From: Gordonia sp049847105 | GTDB taxonomy: Bacteria; Actinomycetota; Actinomycetes; Mycobacteriales; Mycobacteriaceae | Direction of reading: 5' to 3' | DNA length: 64,000 nucleotides | Assembly: GCF_049847105.1 (NCBI RefSeq) | Contig: NZ_JBNCNS010000006.1 | Span: forward strand, 1 to 64,000 | In this document: in pieces, positions 1 through 8,819 of the stretch | How the letters are laid out: each line of letters starts with the position of its first letter | Numbering within the stretch: the stretch's first letter is position 1 | The notes under the pieces: generated by a model | Database searches by the model: none | Told to the model about the DNA's origin: nothing | Seen by the model: the letters and a program-made list of their open reading frames with translations, nothing else | Position numbers and translations under genes: made by a program

Positions 1-71
1 GGAAGCTAAGCCCTCCAGCGCCAATGGTACTGCACCCTAACCAGTGTGGGAGAGTAGGACACCGCCGAACA
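1..71 (+). rRNA. rrf: 5S ribosomal RNA, 3' part (cut by the window edge)
   Basis: The segment carries the conserved 3' half of bacterial 5S rRNA: the CCTCCAGCGCC and ATGGTACTGC blocks, then GGGAGAGTAGG and the CACCGCCGAAC end. About 45-50 nt of the 5' half, and presumably the 23S and 16S genes, lie left of the window. The exact 3' end is uncertain by a few bases. The terminator hairpin that starts ten bases later supports this being the last gene of an rRNA operon. Confidence 0.9.
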
Positions 72-80
72 CAACTCGAG

Positions 81-125
81 CAACGGCCTCGTATTCATTC
101 GAAAGAATCGGATACGGGGCCGTTG
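81..125 (+). terminator. Hairpin terminator of the rRNA operon
   Basis: Bases 81-94 pair with 112-125 in a 14-bp stem (one G-U pair), and an inner ATTC/GAAT stem is capped by a GAAA tetraloop at 101-104. No long T run follows, which is usual for actinobacterial rRNA terminators. It sits directly after the 5S gene. Confidence 0.8.
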
Positions 126-215
126 CCATGTCTTCTGCACGACGTCGATATTCTGTCTCGGGTCCGACGTCCGTCCGGGGAGACCATTCGATTCCGTACT
201 TCTGGCTTCGAGGCA

Positions 216-229
216 TAGATTGGCTGCTA
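216..229 (+). promoter_or_regulatory. Leaderless promoter of the HAD phosphatase gene
   Basis: TAGATT at 216-221 matches the actinobacterial -10 consensus TANNNT, and exactly 7 nt separate it from ATG 229. Transcription would start at the A of the start codon. No convincing -35 is seen. This placement decides the start against the TTG at 220, which overlaps the -10 box. Confidence 0.55.
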
Positions 230-2334
230 TGAGTGATCGTGACCGTCCCCGTCGACGCGATGCGGGTCCAGGGCGACCCAATCGGCCCACGAGGGGCACC
301 GGATCCGCAGGCCGGCCCGACGAACCGGCGCTGCCGGTCGACGTTGCCGCCTCCGATCTGGACACTGACGTCCGTCGGGATCTGTTGACCCTCGACAAGG
401 CGAATGCCGAGAATGTGGCCCGTCATCTTGTGATGGTGACTCGGCTGCTCGACGAGGATCCTTCGCTTGCGCTCGAACATGCCCGTGCAGCACGGCGCCG
501 GGCAGGTCGGGTGGGTCTGGTTCGGGAGACCATGGGCATCGCCGCGTACAACGCGGGTGAGTGGCAGGAAGCCCTGTCGGAACTGCGTGCCGCTCGCCGG
601 ATCACGGGTAACACTGCTCTGCTCCCGCTGATCGCGGACGCCGAGCGTGGTCTCGGACGGCCTGCTCGTGCGGTGGAGATCGCCCGCAGCGAGGACGGGC
701 GAGCGCTCACGGGAGAAGAGGCCACGGAGATGCGAATCGTCGAATCCGGCGCCCGAATCGATCTGGGTGAACCCGGCAAGGCTGTGGTCACCTTGCAGTC
801 CGAGGACCTGTCCCCGGGGCGCTCGGGTACCGGACCGGCCCGCCTGTACTACGCGTACGCATCCGCTTTGCACGCTGCCGGCCGAACCGACGAGTCGATC
901 ACCTGGTTCATGAACGCCGCATCGGCGGATGTCGATGACGTCACCGATGCCGAGCTGCGACTCGTGGAGCTGAGCTCGGACGAGCCGGATGAGGACTCGA
1001 TTCCGGTCGACGACGCGGCCCTGCCCGGCGAGGTTTTGGTCGACGAGGCGGTCGGTGCCGCGGTCATGAACGACATCACCGACGCGGGGACCTCCGACGT
1101 CACGACCTCACGGGCTGCCGCCTTCGACACCGGCGGCATCGACGAGACGGCGGTCGACGTACCAACGCCGGGGGACACCGTGGCTCGCGAGGACACCGTG
1201 GCTCGCGACGACACCGTGGACGGCGTCGCGGTGGCAGCTGTCGCCTCGGAGCAGACACATCAGGCTCCGACCGCTGGCACACGTGGAGGCGACACGACGG
1301 CGCCTGTCACGTCCGACCCCGTATCGCTCGCTTCTCGCTACGACGCACTGCTGCTTGATCTCGACGGCACCGTGTTCGCCGGGCATCGGGCCCTGCCGGG
1401 TGCCCGCGAGACTCTCGAGACCGTCGGGACCGCGCGGTATTTCGTCACCAACAATGCGAGTCGCCGTCCATCGGAGGTGGTGGCGCACCTCGTGGAACTC
1501 GGTTTCGAAGCCACCGAGGAACAGGTGGTCACCAGCGCCCAGTCGGCTGCGCGGCTGCTCTCAGAACACCTCGAACCGGGTTCACGTGCGCTGGTGATCG
1601 GGACCGATGGCCTCGCCCAGGAGGTTCGCGAGGTGGGTATCGGCGTGACGCGGAGCGCCGACGACCGGCCGGCTGCGGTCATCCAGGGGCATTCACCCGA
1701 TACCGGCTGGGCTCAGCTGTCGGAGGCGGCACTGGCCATCAACGCCGGGGCGCTGTGGATTGCCTGCAACACCGACGCGACCTTGCCGTCCGAGCGCGGA
1801 AAGCTGGTCGGGAACGGCTCGATGGTGGCCGCGGTCGCCCACGCCACCGGTCAGCAGCCACTCGTGGCAGGGAAACCGGCGGCGCCGTTGATGGCTGATG
1901 CCATCTCGCGCAGTCGTGCCTCGCGACCACTCGTCGTCGGCGATCGGCTCGACACTGACATCGAAGGGGCGCACTCGGTGGGTGTCGACAGTGTGTTGGT
2001 CCTGACCGGGGTGAGCTCGGTGACGGATCTGCTGGTGGCGCCTCCCGAACAGCGGCCCACCTATGTGATCTCGGATCTCACGGGTCTCTACCACGACGCG
2101 GACACCGTGCGGGCCGGCGCCCACGACGGCTGGCACGTCGAACTCGACGGTCCGGCGGCCACGGTGCGCCGCGACGGGTCTGCCAAAACGGAAAGTCTGC
2201 TCCCGGCTCTCGCTTCGGCAGTGTGGTTCGCCATCGACGAAGGTGCGCTTGATCCGGCCGACCTGTCGGTGTCCGGTTCCGATACCGAAGTCCGTGAGGT
2301 CCTGGAGTCCGTCGGCGTCGGTCGAGTGCGCTAG
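229..2334 (+). CDS. TPR-like domain fused to a HAD-IIA phosphatase
   Basis: The 701-residue protein has three parts. Residues about 40-240 form a helical, Ala/Arg-rich TPR-like region like Rv1691. Residues about 245-365 form an acidic, low-complexity linker holding an 18-bp tandem repeat (DTVARE type). From about 370 a HAD-IIA phosphatase domain like Rv1692 follows, with DLDGT 377-381, the TNN motif near 407, the AGKP lysine K549 and GDRLDTD 571-577. Rv1692 is a glycerol-3-phosphate phosphatase that recycles polar heads of lipids; the substrate here is inferred. In M. tuberculosis the two halves are separate adjacent genes, so this is a fusion. It heads the conserved operon and is probably cytoplasmic. 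Confidence 0.85.
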   Translation: MSDRDRPRRRDAGPGRPNRPTRGTGSAGRPDEPALPVDVAASDLDTDVRRDLLTLDKANAENVARHLVMVTRLLDEDPSLALEHARAARRRAGRVGLVRETMGIAAYNAGEWQEALSELRAARRITGNTALLPLIADAERGLGRPARAVEIARSEDGRALTGEEATEMRIVESGARIDLGEPGKAVVTLQSEDLSPGRSGTGPARLYYAYASALHAAGRTDESITWFMNAASADVDDVTDAELRLVELSSDEPDEDSIPVDDAALPGEVLVDEAVGAAVMNDITDAGTSDVTTSRAAAFDTGGIDETAVDVPTPGDTVAREDTVARDDTVDGVAVAAVASEQTHQAPTAGTRGGDTTAPVTSDPVSLASRYDALLLDLDGTVFAGHRALPGARETLETVGTARYFVTNNASRRPSEVVAHLVELGFEATEEQVVTSAQSAARLLSEHLEPGSRALVIGTDGLAQEVREVGIGVTRSADDRPAAVIQGHSPDTGWAQLSEAALAINAGALWIACNTDATLPSERGKLVGNGSMVAAVAHATGQQPLVAGKPAAPLMADAISRSRASRPLVVGDRLDTDIEGAHSVGVDSVLVLTGVSSVTDLLVAPPEQRPTYVISDLTGLYHDADTVRAGAHDGWHVELDGPAATVRRDGSAKTESLLPALASAVWFAIDEGALDPADLSVSGSDTEVREVLESVGVGRVR
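1174..1218 (+). repeat. 18-bp tandem repeat in the linker of the HAD fusion
   Basis: Two copies of gacaccgtggctcgcgaR (1174-1191, 1192-1209) and half of a third (1210-1218) encode DTVARE DTVARD DTV. The repeat keeps the frame and lies in the disordered linker between the two domains. Confidence 0.8.
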
Positions 2335-2347
2335 CGTTGGTCACACC

Positions 2348-2695
2348 ATGACCGAACCGGGCCAACCAGCACGCGACGAGCAGACGACCGGCCCCCCGCC
2401 GGTCGGCTCGTCGTCGACCGGACCGGTCCCCGGCCCCCCACGACCAGGACCACATCTGATGCCTCGCTCGGCCGGGGGTCAGACGGCGTCGGAGGGCGCC
2501 GAAGGCGAACCGCCCGTGCCCGTCGATCCCGGGACGGTCACGGATACGGTCGCGCAGCTGCTCGTCGAGGTTGATTCGATACGGCAGGCCGCAGGCGACG
2601 CCTTCGATCTCGGTGCCCTGGCCCGGCAGACCGAACTCCTCGAACGTGCGCACGATGCGTTGACCACGGCACTCGAAGATGTCGATCCTCGATGA
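2348..2695 (+). CDS. Small conserved protein, Rv1693-like position
   Basis: A 115-residue protein. The first 60 residues are rich in Pro, Gly and Ser and look disordered. The rest is a predicted helical stretch (about 62-110, with TVTDTVAQLLVEVDSIRQ) that could form a coiled coil. Its position between the phosphatase and tlyA is that of Rv1693, which has no known function. ATG 2348 is chosen because the open frame upstream of it overlaps the preceding gene. It lies 13 nt after the phosphatase stop and 14 nt before tlyA, so it is surely co-transcribed. Confidence 0.75.
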   Translation: MTEPGQPARDEQTTGPPPVGSSSTGPVPGPPRPGPHLMPRSAGGQTASEGAEGEPPVPVDPGTVTDTVAQLLVEVDSIRQAAGDAFDLGALARQTELLERAHDALTTALEDVDPR

Positions 2696-2709
2696 CGGGC
2701 TGCTGACGG

Positions 2710-3666
2710 GTGGCCCCACGAGCGCGCCTCGATGCCGAACTCGTCCGTCGGGGCCTGGCCCGGTCGCGTGAGCATGCCCGGTCGTTGGTCGCCGACGGGC
2801 TGGTCAAGATCAACGGCGTGGTCGCGGCAAAACCGGCTACCAATGTTGGTCGCGACACCCCGATCGTCGTGCTGGAGAGGGTCTCCGACGACTGGGCGTC
2901 GCGCGGCGCGCACAAGCTGCTCGGTGCGCTCGAGGAGTTCGAGCCGCAGGGACTGATGGTCGGTGGTCGCCGCTGTCTGGACGCGGGGGCGTCGACCGGC
3001 GGGTTCACAGACGTACTGTTGCGGCGCGAGGTGGCCGCCGTGGTCGCGGTGGATGTCGGTTACGGTCAGCTTGTCTGGCGGCTCCAGAACGACCCGCGGG
3101 TCGCTGTGCACGACCGAACGAATGTACGGCGTCTCACCCCCGAAGAGATCGGCGGACCAGTCGATCTGGTGGTCGCGGATCTGTCCTTCATCTCGTTGGC
3201 GTTGGTCCTGGCCGCCCTGTCGGCGTGCACCAGGACCGGTGGCGACCTCGTGCCCATGGTCAAACCCCAGTTCGAGGTGGGCAAAGACCGTGTCGGTTCC
3301 GGCGGGGTGGTGCGAGATCCGGGCCAGCGGATCGATGCAGTGCTGGCGGTGGCGCGCCGAGCGCGTCAGTTCGATCTCGAGACGCGCGGCGTGGTGGCCA
3401 GCCCGCTGCCCGGGCCATCGGGAAACGTCGAATACTTCTTGTGGTTGCGCAAGGTCGGCGATGCGCGGCCCCCCGAGACCGATGCCGTCGACGACGATGT
3501 CGTGAACGCCCGGCCCGGCGCGGCGCCGGCGTGGCCGGATAGGCTCGAAGACCGAACGGACGCGACGGGTGGCGCGGCCGAAGGCTCCGCTCCCGTCCCG
3601 GGGACGTCCGACGATCCGGCGCTGATCGAGATGATCACCCGGGCCGTCGAGAACGGGCCTCGCTGA
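2710..3666 (+). CDS. tlyA: TlyA-type rRNA 2'-O-methyltransferase
   Basis: TlyA methylates the 2'-hydroxyl of C1409 in 16S and C1920 in 23S rRNA. In mycobacteria its loss gives capreomycin resistance. The protein (318 aa) has an N-terminal S4 RNA-binding domain (about 1-62, ARLDAELVRRGLARSREHA) and an FtsJ-like Rossmann methyltransferase domain. The SAM-binding DAGASTGGF is at 91-99, followed by DVGYGQL, DLVVADLSFIS and VKPQFEVGK. The last 60 or so residues are an Ala/Asp-rich tail that the M. tuberculosis protein lacks. Translation starts at GTG 2710. Confidence 0.95.
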   Translation: MAPRARLDAELVRRGLARSREHARSLVADGLVKINGVVAAKPATNVGRDTPIVVLERVSDDWASRGAHKLLGALEEFEPQGLMVGGRRCLDAGASTGGFTDVLLRREVAAVVAVDVGYGQLVWRLQNDPRVAVHDRTNVRRLTPEEIGGPVDLVVADLSFISLALVLAALSACTRTGGDLVPMVKPQFEVGKDRVGSGGVVRDPGQRIDAVLAVARRARQFDLETRGVVASPLPGPSGNVEYFLWLRKVGDARPPETDAVDDDVVNARPGAAPAWPDRLEDRTDATGGAAEGSAPVPGTSDDPALIEMITRAVENGPR

Positions 3667-3683
3667 CACACGAAGGGACCATT

Positions 3684-4694
3684 GTGGCCATCGACGCGGC
3701 CGCCGATCGGGCGGGTCATCGAGAATTCTTGGTGGTCGCCCATACCGGGCGGGAAGTCGTCACGCAGACGATGGACGCCATCGCGCGCCATTGCGCCCCC
3801 GCCGGGGTGAGGCTGCGGGTGGTCGATCACGACACCAAGGCCCGCGAACCACAGATCGATGTCGTCGAGGTGGCCCCCGAGCACAGCCCGCCCGAGAGTC
3901 ACCCGGTCGACCCCGAGCATCTGCGTCGCATCGGCGCCGCGGTCGAGGTCACGTCGGCGGTACCGGCGTCCGCGGAGGGATGCGAGGTGGTGATCGTCCT
4001 CGGTGGCGACGGAACCTTCCTGCGTGCCGCCGAACTCGCCTATCCTGCGCAGGTACCGGTCCTCGGCATCAACCTGGGCCGCATCGGATTCCTGGCCGAG
4101 GCGGAGGCGAATCGCATCGACGAGGTCATGCAGCAGTTGATCGATCGCGATTATCGCGTCGAGCCGCGGATGACCCTTGACGTCACGGTGATCGATCCGG
4201 CGCAGCCGGATCGCCCATCGGTGCACAGCTGGGCTCTGAACGAGGTCGCGATCCTGAACAAGACCAACAACGGTGTTCTCGAGCTCGTCACCGAGGTCGA
4301 CGGCCGGCCGGTCTCGGCATTCGGTGCCGACGGCGTCCTGGTGTCCACGCCGACCGGGTCGACCGCCTACGCGTTCTCCGCAGGCGGGCCGGTCATGTGG
4401 CCGGACCTGGAGGCCATGCTCGTGGTGCCCAGCAACGCACATGCGCTGTTCGCGCGTCCCCTGGTCACCAGCCCGCGGTCACGTATCGCGGTGGAGATCG
4501 ACAAGGGCGGCCGGTCGGCTGTGGCACTGTGTGACGGGCGAAGGCGCATCGACGTCCCGGCCGGGGCGCGTGTGGAAGTGGTCCGCAGCGACCGATCGGT
4601 GCTGTGGGTACGTATCGACTCGGATCCCTTCACCGACAGATTGGTGACGAAATTCGATCTACCGGTGACGGGCTGGCGGGGGAGGCAGACCTAG
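3684..4694 (+). CDS. nadK: NAD kinase
   Basis: Phosphorylates NAD to NADP with ATP or polyphosphate; cytoplasmic. The 336-aa protein holds the family motifs GGDGTFL (107-113), NLGRIGFLAE, the NEVAI segment, and STPTGSTAYAFSAGGP near 220-235, which form the NAD and phosphate-donor sites. GTG 3684 has a purine-rich GAAGGGA ribosome site at 3672-3678. An insertion around residues 50-85, rich in Glu and Pro, is also typical of mycobacterial enzymes. It lies 17 nt after tlyA and its stop is 2 nt from recN. Confidence 0.95.
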   Translation: MAIDAAADRAGHREFLVVAHTGREVVTQTMDAIARHCAPAGVRLRVVDHDTKAREPQIDVVEVAPEHSPPESHPVDPEHLRRIGAAVEVTSAVPASAEGCEVVIVLGGDGTFLRAAELAYPAQVPVLGINLGRIGFLAEAEANRIDEVMQQLIDRDYRVEPRMTLDVTVIDPAQPDRPSVHSWALNEVAILNKTNNGVLELVTEVDGRPVSAFGADGVLVSTPTGSTAYAFSAGGPVMWPDLEAMLVVPSNAHALFARPLVTSPRSRIAVEIDKGGRSAVALCDGRRRIDVPAGARVEVVRSDRSVLWVRIDSDPFTDRLVTKFDLPVTGWRGRQT

Positions 4695-4696
4695 AC

Positions 4697-6481
4697 GTGC
4701 TGGAAGAACTGTCGATCGAAGGCCTGGGGGTCATCGAGCAGGCCTCTGCTCAATTCCATCCCGGGTTCACTGTGCTGACCGGTGAGACCGGCGCGGGCAA
4801 GACCATGATCGTCACGAGCCTGCACCTGCTCTCGGGTGCTCGTGCGGATGCCACCCGGGTTCGCTCGGGCGACACCAAGGCGACGGTCGAAGGACGATTC
4901 CGTCTCACCGACGGAGGCTCGTCGCCGTCCGGGCACCTCGGTGACCCGGTCGTCGAAGAGATCCTGGAGGCGTCCGGCGCCGACGTCGACGAGGACGGCA
5001 CGGTGATCGCCGTGCGATCGGTGAACGCCGACGGGCGGTCCCGGGCACATCTCGGGGGCCGCTCGGTGCCCGTCGGCGTGATGGGCCGACTCACCAACCA
5101 GCTGCTGGCCATCCATGGTCAGAACGATCAACTCCGGCTGCTGAAGCCCGAACACCAGCGGGCCGCGCTCGACACCTTCGCCGGGTCATCTGTCGCCGGG
5201 CCGGCCGACGCCTACCGCGGTGCGCGCGACTCCTGGATCGAGGTGCTCGACGAACTCGACGCCCGCCGGACCAATCATCGTGAGCTGGCGCAGGAGGTCG
5301 ATCGCCTGCGCTTCGGCGTGGACGAGATCGCGGCCGTCGACCCCCGGCCCGGCGAGGACGTCGAGTTGGCTGCGACGATCCGTCGGCTCTCCGATCTGGA
5401 GACGATCCGCGCCGCAGGCGCCGAGTCGCGCGAGATCGTCGCGGGTGACGCCGGATCGGTCGTCGAGGGACTCGGGCAGGTGCGGACCATCCTCGAGACG
5501 GCCGCCGACGACTCGCTGCGCGATCTGCTGCCGCGGGTGTCCGAGGCACTGACCGTGATCACCGACGTGGGGGAGGAGCTGACCTCCTTCCTGGCAGGTC
5601 TCCCGGCCGACGCCGACGAACTGGACAAACTGCTCACCCGCCAGGCGGAGTTGAAGGCGCTGGTACGGAAGTACGCCCCCGACATCGACGGGGTGATCGC
5701 GTGGCGGACCTCAGCCGAGAGTCGGCTGATCGAGATCGACGACCCTCAACAATCCATCACCGAGCTCGAAAACGCCGCCGCAGCAGCGCGGGAGAAGGTG
5801 CAGGACACCGCCGCCACCCTTCATCGCCGTCGGAAGACGGCGGCGAAATCGATGGCGTCGAAGGTGTCCGCGGAACTCGGCGGACTGGCGATGGGGGACA
5901 CCTCGCTCGCGGTCGACGTCGCCGTCGAGCCTGCCGCCGACGACGATCGGCTGGCGATCGAGCTCGACGGGCACCGGGCGCACGCGGGCAGCGCCGGCGC
6001 CGACCGGGTCGAGTTCGCGCTGCTGGCGCACAAAGGTGCCACACCGCTGCCCATCGCCCGGTCGGCATCGGGCGGTGAACTGTCGCGGGTGATGCTCGCG
6101 CTCGAGGTGGTCCTCGCCGAACCGACCAGCGGATCGATCATGGTCTTCGATGAGGTCGATGCCGGCGTGGGCGGACGTGCCGCCGTCGAGATCGGACGCC
6201 GGCTGGCCGGCCTGGCCCGTGCTCATCAGGTGATCGTCGTGACGCACCTGCCCCAGGTGGCGGCGTTCGCCGACAACCACCTGGTGATCGGAAAGAACTC
6301 GGGTGGCGGACGTGGTCGTCGACAGCACACGAGCACCGTGCGCGCGCTCGACCGTGACGAACGCGTTGCCGAACTCGCACGGATGCTTGCGGGACTCGGT
6401 GACTCGGACACCGGGCGAGCGCACGCGGAGGAACTCCTGGCCACCGCAGAAGGCGAGAAGCAGGCCCGCGACGACGCTTAG
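4697..6481 (+). CDS. recN: DNA repair protein RecN
   Basis: RecN is an SMC-like ATPase that acts early at double-strand breaks. The 594-aa protein has an N-terminal ATPase half with Walker A GETGAGKT (29-36), a central coiled coil (about 170-390) and a C-terminal half with the ABC signature SGGELSRV and Walker B IMVFDEVDAGVGG (D485, E486). GTG 4697, two bases after the nadK stop, gives the family's usual N-terminus MLEELSIEGLG. No SOS box is expected inside the operon and none is seen. Confidence 0.95.
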   Translation: MLEELSIEGLGVIEQASAQFHPGFTVLTGETGAGKTMIVTSLHLLSGARADATRVRSGDTKATVEGRFRLTDGGSSPSGHLGDPVVEEILEASGADVDEDGTVIAVRSVNADGRSRAHLGGRSVPVGVMGRLTNQLLAIHGQNDQLRLLKPEHQRAALDTFAGSSVAGPADAYRGARDSWIEVLDELDARRTNHRELAQEVDRLRFGVDEIAAVDPRPGEDVELAATIRRLSDLETIRAAGAESREIVAGDAGSVVEGLGQVRTILETAADDSLRDLLPRVSEALTVITDVGEELTSFLAGLPADADELDKLLTRQAELKALVRKYAPDIDGVIAWRTSAESRLIEIDDPQQSITELENAAAAAREKVQDTAATLHRRRKTAAKSMASKVSAELGGLAMGDTSLAVDVAVEPAADDDRLAIELDGHRAHAGSAGADRVEFALLAHKGATPLPIARSASGGELSRVMLALEVVLAEPTSGSIMVFDEVDAGVGGRAAVEIGRRLAGLARAHQVIVVTHLPQVAAFADNHLVIGKNSGGGRGRRQHTSTVRALDRDERVAELARMLAGLGDSDTGRAHAEELLATAEGEKQARDDA

Positions 6482-6506
6482 GTCTCGCCTTCTGCGTGTT
6501 ACTCAT

Positions 6507-6529
6507 GTGACAAAAGTTGCAGTTGTTAC
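6507..6529. promoter_or_regulatory. Imperfect palindrome upstream of steA
   Basis: GTGACAA (6507-6513) and TTGTTAC (6523-6529) are inverted with one mismatch around a 9-nt spacer. The site lies in the only real gap (95 nt) of this part of the operon. It could be an operator for steA-mctB; the binding protein is unknown. Confidence 0.35.
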
Positions 6530-6576
6530 GGCGCGCCTCCCCGTGCTGTCGCGGCCGCATGGTGATCATGGGCGTC

Positions 6577-7764
6577 ATGAAGATGCCTGCCCTGCTTGCC
6601 CGTACGGCCGATGAACTCCCTGGTGTCTCCGGAATAGCCAGGATCGACAAGAACACTCGCCGATTGCTCGATCGGATCGGCCCCGGCGACATCGCCATTC
6701 TCGACGAGGTGGACCTGGACCGGATGACCGCCGACGCCCTGGTACAGGCCAACGTCGTCGCAGTGGTCAATTCGTCCCGGTCGATCTCCGGCCGGTATCC
6801 GAATCTCGGTCCGGAGGTGCTCGTCGCATCGGGCATCATCCTGCTCGACGACGTGGGTGACGAGGTCTTCAAGCGGGTCAAGGACGGGGCCAAGCTCCGC
6901 ATCGACAACGATCGTCTGTACGTCGGGGAACGACGTCTCGCGTTGGGGCAGCAACTCGAGGAACGTGACATCGCGGACCTGATGATCGAGGCGAAGACAG
7001 GGCTGGTCGATCACCTGGAAGCATTCTCGGGCAACACGATCGAGTTCATCCGAAGCGAGTCGCCGCTGCTGATCGACGGAGTCGGGGTGCCCGACATCGA
7101 CGCAGATCTCGCGGCGCGGCACGTGGTGATCGTCGCCGACGGGGCGGATCGGGGCACGGACCTGCGGGCGCTGAAGCCCTTCATCAAGGAGTACTCGCCG
7201 GTCCTCATCGGCGTAGGGGCCGGCGCGGACACCTTGCTGAAAGCCGGGTACAAGCCTGCGGTGATCGTCGGCGATCCCGACGACATGAAGGCGGCGACCC
7301 TCAAATGCGGTGCACAGCTGGTACTTCCGGCCGACACCGACGGCCACGCCCAGGGCTTGGCCCGGATTCAGGATCTGGGGATCGGGGCGACGACGTTCCC
7401 GGCGGCGGGAGCCGCGGCCGACCTCGCCCTGTTACTCGCCGATTACCACGGCGCGGACCTCATCGTGACGGTCGGTTACGGCGGGACACTCGATGACTTC
7501 TTCGATCGCTCACGGCGCGAGAGCAATCCGTCGACCTTCCTGACCCGTCTCAAGGTGGGCCCGAAGCTGGTGGATGCCAAGGCGGTCGCCACGCTGTATC
7601 GGAGCCGGGTCTCGGGTGCTGCGATCGCCTGTGTGGTCCTGGCCGCGCTGATCGCGGTCATCGCCGCGATCATGCTGTCGAACATGGGGCCCGAGGTGAG
7701 TGATTGGGCCGTCGCGCAGTATCACCATGCCGTCGAGTGGGCGCGAGACGTCTGGAACAGGTGA
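6577..7764 (+). CDS. steA: SteA-like cell-separation protein (Rv1697 family)
   Basis: A 395-aa protein matching Rv1697. In Corynebacterium its homologue SteA works with SteB at the cytokinetic ring in the RipC-FtsEX cell separation pathway. The fold resembles thiamin pyrophosphokinase (VGAGADTLLKAG, VVIVGDPDD region), but catalysis is not established. A single membrane helix (about 345-370, AIACVVLAALIAVIAAIML) and a short tail close the protein. The ATG at 6577 gives MKMPALLAR, matching the mycobacterial start; ATG 6568 and 6559 are in frame and possible. It is followed after 3 nt by mctB/steB, its expected partner. Confidence 0.9.
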   Translation: MKMPALLARTADELPGVSGIARIDKNTRRLLDRIGPGDIAILDEVDLDRMTADALVQANVVAVVNSSRSISGRYPNLGPEVLVASGIILLDDVGDEVFKRVKDGAKLRIDNDRLYVGERRLALGQQLEERDIADLMIEAKTGLVDHLEAFSGNTIEFIRSESPLLIDGVGVPDIDADLAARHVVIVADGADRGTDLRALKPFIKEYSPVLIGVGAGADTLLKAGYKPAVIVGDPDDMKAATLKCGAQLVLPADTDGHAQGLARIQDLGIGATTFPAAGAAADLALLLADYHGADLIVTVGYGGTLDDFFDRSRRESNPSTFLTRLKVGPKLVDAKAVATLYRSRVSGAAIACVVLAALIAVIAAIMLSNMGPEVSDWAVAQYHHAVEWARDVWNR

Positions 7765-7767
7765 TCG

Positions 7768-8703
7768 ATGATCTCTCTCAGGCAGCACGCGATCTCGCTC
7801 GTCGCGGTCTTCCTCGCGCTCGCGGTCGGTCTGTTCCTCGGATCCGGCTTCATCGGGGATCGGGTCAACTCGGTCACCGGGACGTCGCGGGACCGGATCG
7901 GCGATCTCGAGAAGCAGCGTGACCAGCTCAACGAGCAGGTCAACGCGGCCAATAGTTTTGACGCCGCGGTCGGAGCGCGTCTGATCGCCGGCACCTTGAA
8001 GGGGCAGTCGGTGCTGGTCGTCAGCGCTCCGAGCGCAGCGGACGCGGATGTGGACGCCGTCAAGGAGTCCATCGCGTCGGCGGGTGGCCGCTTCGCCGGG
8101 CAGATCGCCCTGACCGACTCGCTGGTACGCGACCAGAACGCGGAACAGGTACGCACTATCGTCGACCAGACGATCCCGCCGGGCGCAACGCTGCGCACCG
8201 AGCTCACGGATTCTGGCGGTCGGGTCGGTGACCTGATCGGTGCGCTGACCCTCCACCGGGACGGTCAGTCGGCAGCGTCGGCCGGCGACACCCGGCTGGG
8301 ATTGCAGGCCCTGCGGGAAGGCGGATTCATCGACTACGCCGACGGTGCGGTCTCGCCGGCCGACCTCGTCGTGGTCGTGACGGGCGATCCGCTGGGCGCC
8401 GACGCCGGCGCGCAGGGCCAGTTGACGGCGCGACTCGCCGGCTCGATGTCGGCCCGCGGTCAGGGCGGCGCTCTGGTGGGCCGCACCGGTTCGGCGACGG
8501 GCGGGTCGCCGATCGCCGTGGTGCGTTCGGACCCCGGCCTCGGCAACGCGGTGTCCACGGTCGACAACGTCGACCAGCAGACCGGCCGGATCACGGCCGT
8601 GCTGGCCTTGGCGGACGAGGCAGACGGTCGTACGGGTGCCTACGGCACGGGGCCCGGCGCCAAGGCGATCACCGTCGGTGCCGAGTCGGGCCCGGCCGCC
8701 TGA
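7768..8703 (+). CDS. mctB: MctB / SteB family envelope protein
   Basis: A 311-aa protein with one N-terminal membrane helix (about 7-27, HAISLVAVFLALAVGLFLG), a coiled-coil stretch (about 40-63, DLEKQRDQLNEQVN) and a large extracytoplasmic Ala/Gly/Asp-rich domain. M. tuberculosis Rv1698 was named MctB, a channel needed for copper efflux across the outer membrane. The Corynebacterium homologue SteB instead partners SteA in cell separation. Coupling to steA here favours at least the second role. No metal-binding Cys or His cluster is visible. ATG 7768 follows the steA stop by 3 nt. Confidence 0.88.
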   Translation: MISLRQHAISLVAVFLALAVGLFLGSGFIGDRVNSVTGTSRDRIGDLEKQRDQLNEQVNAANSFDAAVGARLIAGTLKGQSVLVVSAPSAADADVDAVKESIASAGGRFAGQIALTDSLVRDQNAEQVRTIVDQTIPPGATLRTELTDSGGRVGDLIGALTLHRDGQSAASAGDTRLGLQALREGGFIDYADGAVSPADLVVVVTGDPLGADAGAQGQLTARLAGSMSARGQGGALVGRTGSATGGSPIAVVRSDPGLGNAVSTVDNVDQQTGRITAVLALADEADGRTGAYGTGPGAKAITVGAESGPAA

Positions 8704-8758
8704 CGCGACCCGGGCGCCGTCCACGGTGTGGCGTCCGTCGAACCGGCACAGAGGTGTT

Positions 8759-8790
8759 ACCCTGGAGTCCCGTAGGTAATCAGGGTTTTT
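8759..8790 (+). terminator. Terminator-like hairpin in the pyrG leader
   Basis: ACCCTG (8759-8764) pairs with CAGGGT (8781-8786) around a 16-nt loop and runs straight into five T residues (8786-8790). It lies 30 nt before pyrG and 56 nt after mctB. It could end the mctB transcript or act as an attenuator of pyrG, which is controlled by attenuation in Bacillus. The stem is short, so the call is tentative. Confidence 0.35.
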
Positions 8791-8819
8791 CTGGCCTGGA
8801 TCGGCCGACGGGAGACGCA

